Source: Plumapathes pennacea (lineage: Eukaryota > Cnidaria > Anthozoa > Antipatharia > Myriopathidae). Taken from it: a stretch of 64,000 bases of DNA. Below the pieces are notes generated by a model. That model ran no database searches, was not told the DNA's origin, and was given only the letters and a program-made list of their open reading frames with translations. The position numbers and the translations under genes were made by a program. This document shows, one piece after another, positions 62,419-64,000 of this stretch (positions within the stretch are counted from its first letter, which is position 1; every line of letters starts with the position of its first letter). The stretch lies in NCBI GenBank assembly GCA_964036295.1, contig OZ038468.1:14022183-14086182 (forward strand). The letters are read 5' to 3'.

Positions 62419-62600
62419 GCAATAAACTACTTTTGGCGAGGAAATATGCACGGATAATTGTCCGAGGATATTATCTGTTCCGAGAAGCGAACAGTTGCCC
62501 GAGAGCGAAGCTCGAGGGCAACTGTGAGCTTCGAGGAACAGATGATGTCCAAGGACAATTATCCGTGCATATTTCCGAAGCCAAAAGTAGTTTATTGTCT
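62418..62600. mobile_element. Long hairpin element, arms of about 85 bp
   Basis: AATAAACTACTTTTGGC at the left pairs with GCCAAAAGTAGTTTATT at the right, and GCACGGATAATTGTCC pairs with GGACAATTATCCGTGC. The centre is GCGAAGCTCGAGGGCAAC near 62,505. The short plus-strand frames across it are arm shadows. It abuts the preceding MITE. Confidence 0.8.
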
Positions 62601-62799
62601 TTATTATCCTTCAAATATTTCCTCTCGTAGCGCAAACAATGGCGCGGGGACTGTGAAGCTTTTTGGTGCTTTCTGGAACTGCTTTTTTGACCAATAAATT
62701 GATGTCCTCCTCGGTAGTCATCTCGTAATGGGTTTTTGTGATTAATATATAAAATTGTGTTCGGATATTGTCAATAAACAGCGTTTGTTCGCCAGGCGG

Positions 62800-62850
62800 G
62801 GGTTATTCGCTGATAACGTCCGCTCGTCAGCGGACGTTATTCGGTCACGT
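62800..62850. repeat. Short hairpin
   Basis: GATAACGTCCGCT and AGCGGACGTTATTC form 13-bp arms with a 4-base loop. Confidence 0.7.
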
Positions 62851-63226
62851 GTCACGATTCCACCAATCACGCGCGGGAGGAAATATTTGATGGGTCATAA
62901 ACGCACTCTGTAGTGGGTTTTCGGAAAGCGGGGTTCTTGTTTATTTTCCGCTTGGAGATTATTTTAAAATCTTTTTTACAAACCACGTTTTGTGTAGCGA
63001 TGTCACCCGTCGGCCGCTAAAAAAAATCTTTGTCGCATGGCAGTCTAGTTTAGTTCAGGCAACGTGCACAGTCTGCAATTTTCGTGGACACTAGCTGAAC
63101 TCCAAAATGCGCTGAGACAACTTTTACACGCAACTACGTACAGAATACCCGAGACTTGAAAGCCAAGAAAAGCGCAAATAGAATCGTGACTTGATCAGTT
63201 TTGCACAGTCAGCAAAGTCGATCTTC

Positions 63227-63319
63227 GAAGTGCTCTTGCTTTCTGAAGGCTATTAAAGTAGAAAATACCCTGGCCGGGTATTTTCTACTTTAATAGCCTT
63301 CAGAAAGCAAGAGCACTTC
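63227..63319. repeat. Perfect 44-bp palindrome with 5-base loop
   Basis: Arm 63,227-63,270 (starts GAAGTGCTCTTGCTTTCTGA, ends AAATACCC) is exactly reverse-complementary to 63,276-63,319 around the loop TGGCC. Symmetry stops at the arm ends. No mismatch was seen on reading. Confidence 0.95.
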
Positions 63320-64000
63320 AACCCGGTTAAATACATTTCATCCTTGAATACGGTGTGCCAACAAACACGGCGAGAAAACTTCACAGCATTTCTATATGTC
63401 AGACTGTCAGCGAAATTATGCAAATATATCAGGAATCGGATTACACAATCTTATTTGTGCACGAAGGCACTCTGAACTAGCTTTGAAAACTTGCGAAAAG
63501 AGCACAATATACTCCTACATGGCCTTCATCACAGTTCCCGGGGCATCAAACGACAAAACATACGGCGATTGTTGAAATACCATAATAATAACACAACTTT
63601 AAAATAACATACGCCTGATGTAATTTTTCAAAATTCACCGGTTCCTGAAAGCCATAGCTTTAGCTCTTTTCCAGCAAAGAAAACAAAACCCAAAACACTA
63701 TTGTTTACGTCTTCAATGATTTCAAAATACACTGTATAGAGCAGTCCTAGTACAGTACGAAAATTCCACTTTCCATTGTATTGTGCGTCGTCATCTTGTC
63801 ATAACTTGGATTCTGAAAACTACACTCCTGTTATTGTAAAAGGTGAAATTTGCCACGGTGATTGTTCGATTTCCACCGACTTTATTTCGCTATTCCTTTC
63901 TGAAGAAGTGTCTGCGTTTTAACACAATACTGGCGCCTGGGATTGTGTTCAGGTCGGCCAGTCGATGCCTTAAAGAATTTGTTTCACGGCTAGCAAGCTT
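63320..64000. other. No gene seen
   Basis: AT-rich sequence to the window end with no credible exon or repeat structure. Confidence 0.4.

Overview
This 64 kb window looks like nuclear DNA from an invertebrate animal. It is AT-rich, its genes are intron-rich with canonical GT/AG junctions, and short inverted-repeat transposons (MITEs) are dense. The gene content and the MITE styles suggest a cnidarian such as a coral or anemone. That assignment is an inference; nothing in the window proves the species.

Region 1 (1-15.7 kb) holds mostly repeats: a 17-bp-TIR element with TTAA ends (1.47-2.19 kb), duplicated blocks, a 2.75 kb minisatellite built on a 21-bp unit (4.97-7.71 kb) between two inverted copies of a unique sequence, and more duplicated repeats. 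Three exon-like segments with good splice sites lie at 11.13-12.63 kb; I could not join all of them into one frame.

Region 2 (15.7-36.4 kb) is one satellite array of about 62 copies of a 334-bp monomer. Interior copies are nearly identical, edge copies are diverged, and multi-monomer blocks are duplicated. The monomer carries two diverged halves in inverted orientation, and a diverged relative lies outside the array at 11.4-12.0 kb.

Region 3 (36.4-52.5 kb) is a MITE nest followed by a complete minus-strand gene for peptidylglycine alpha-amidating monooxygenase (PAM). I could assemble 21 coding exons in continuous phase, giving 899 residues. They encode a signal peptide, a copper PHM domain, a zinc PAL domain, a transmembrane helix and an acidic tail. 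Its introns carry a piggyBac-like MITE family, other foldback elements and several microsatellites.

Region 4 (52.5-58.4 kb), on the plus strand and head-to-head with PAM, is a 176-residue gene: a BORCS8-like domain (BORC complex, lysosome positioning) joined through an 18-nt microexon to an EEA1-like C2H2 zinc finger. Region 5 (59.0-62.0 kb), minus strand and convergent with it, is an intronless ankyrin-kinase-KEN gene with the domain order of RNase L. It is interrupted by one in-frame TGA inside an ankyrin repeat. The remaining 2 kb holds hairpin elements, including a perfect 44-bp palindrome.

The genes do not form one pathway: PAM acts in the secretory pathway on peptide hormones, the BORCS8-like protein would act on endolysosomes, and the RNase L-like protein would be a cytosolic stress or antiviral nuclease. 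The most notable items are the RNase L-like gene with its stop, the BORCS8/zinc-finger fusion and the higher-order satellite array.
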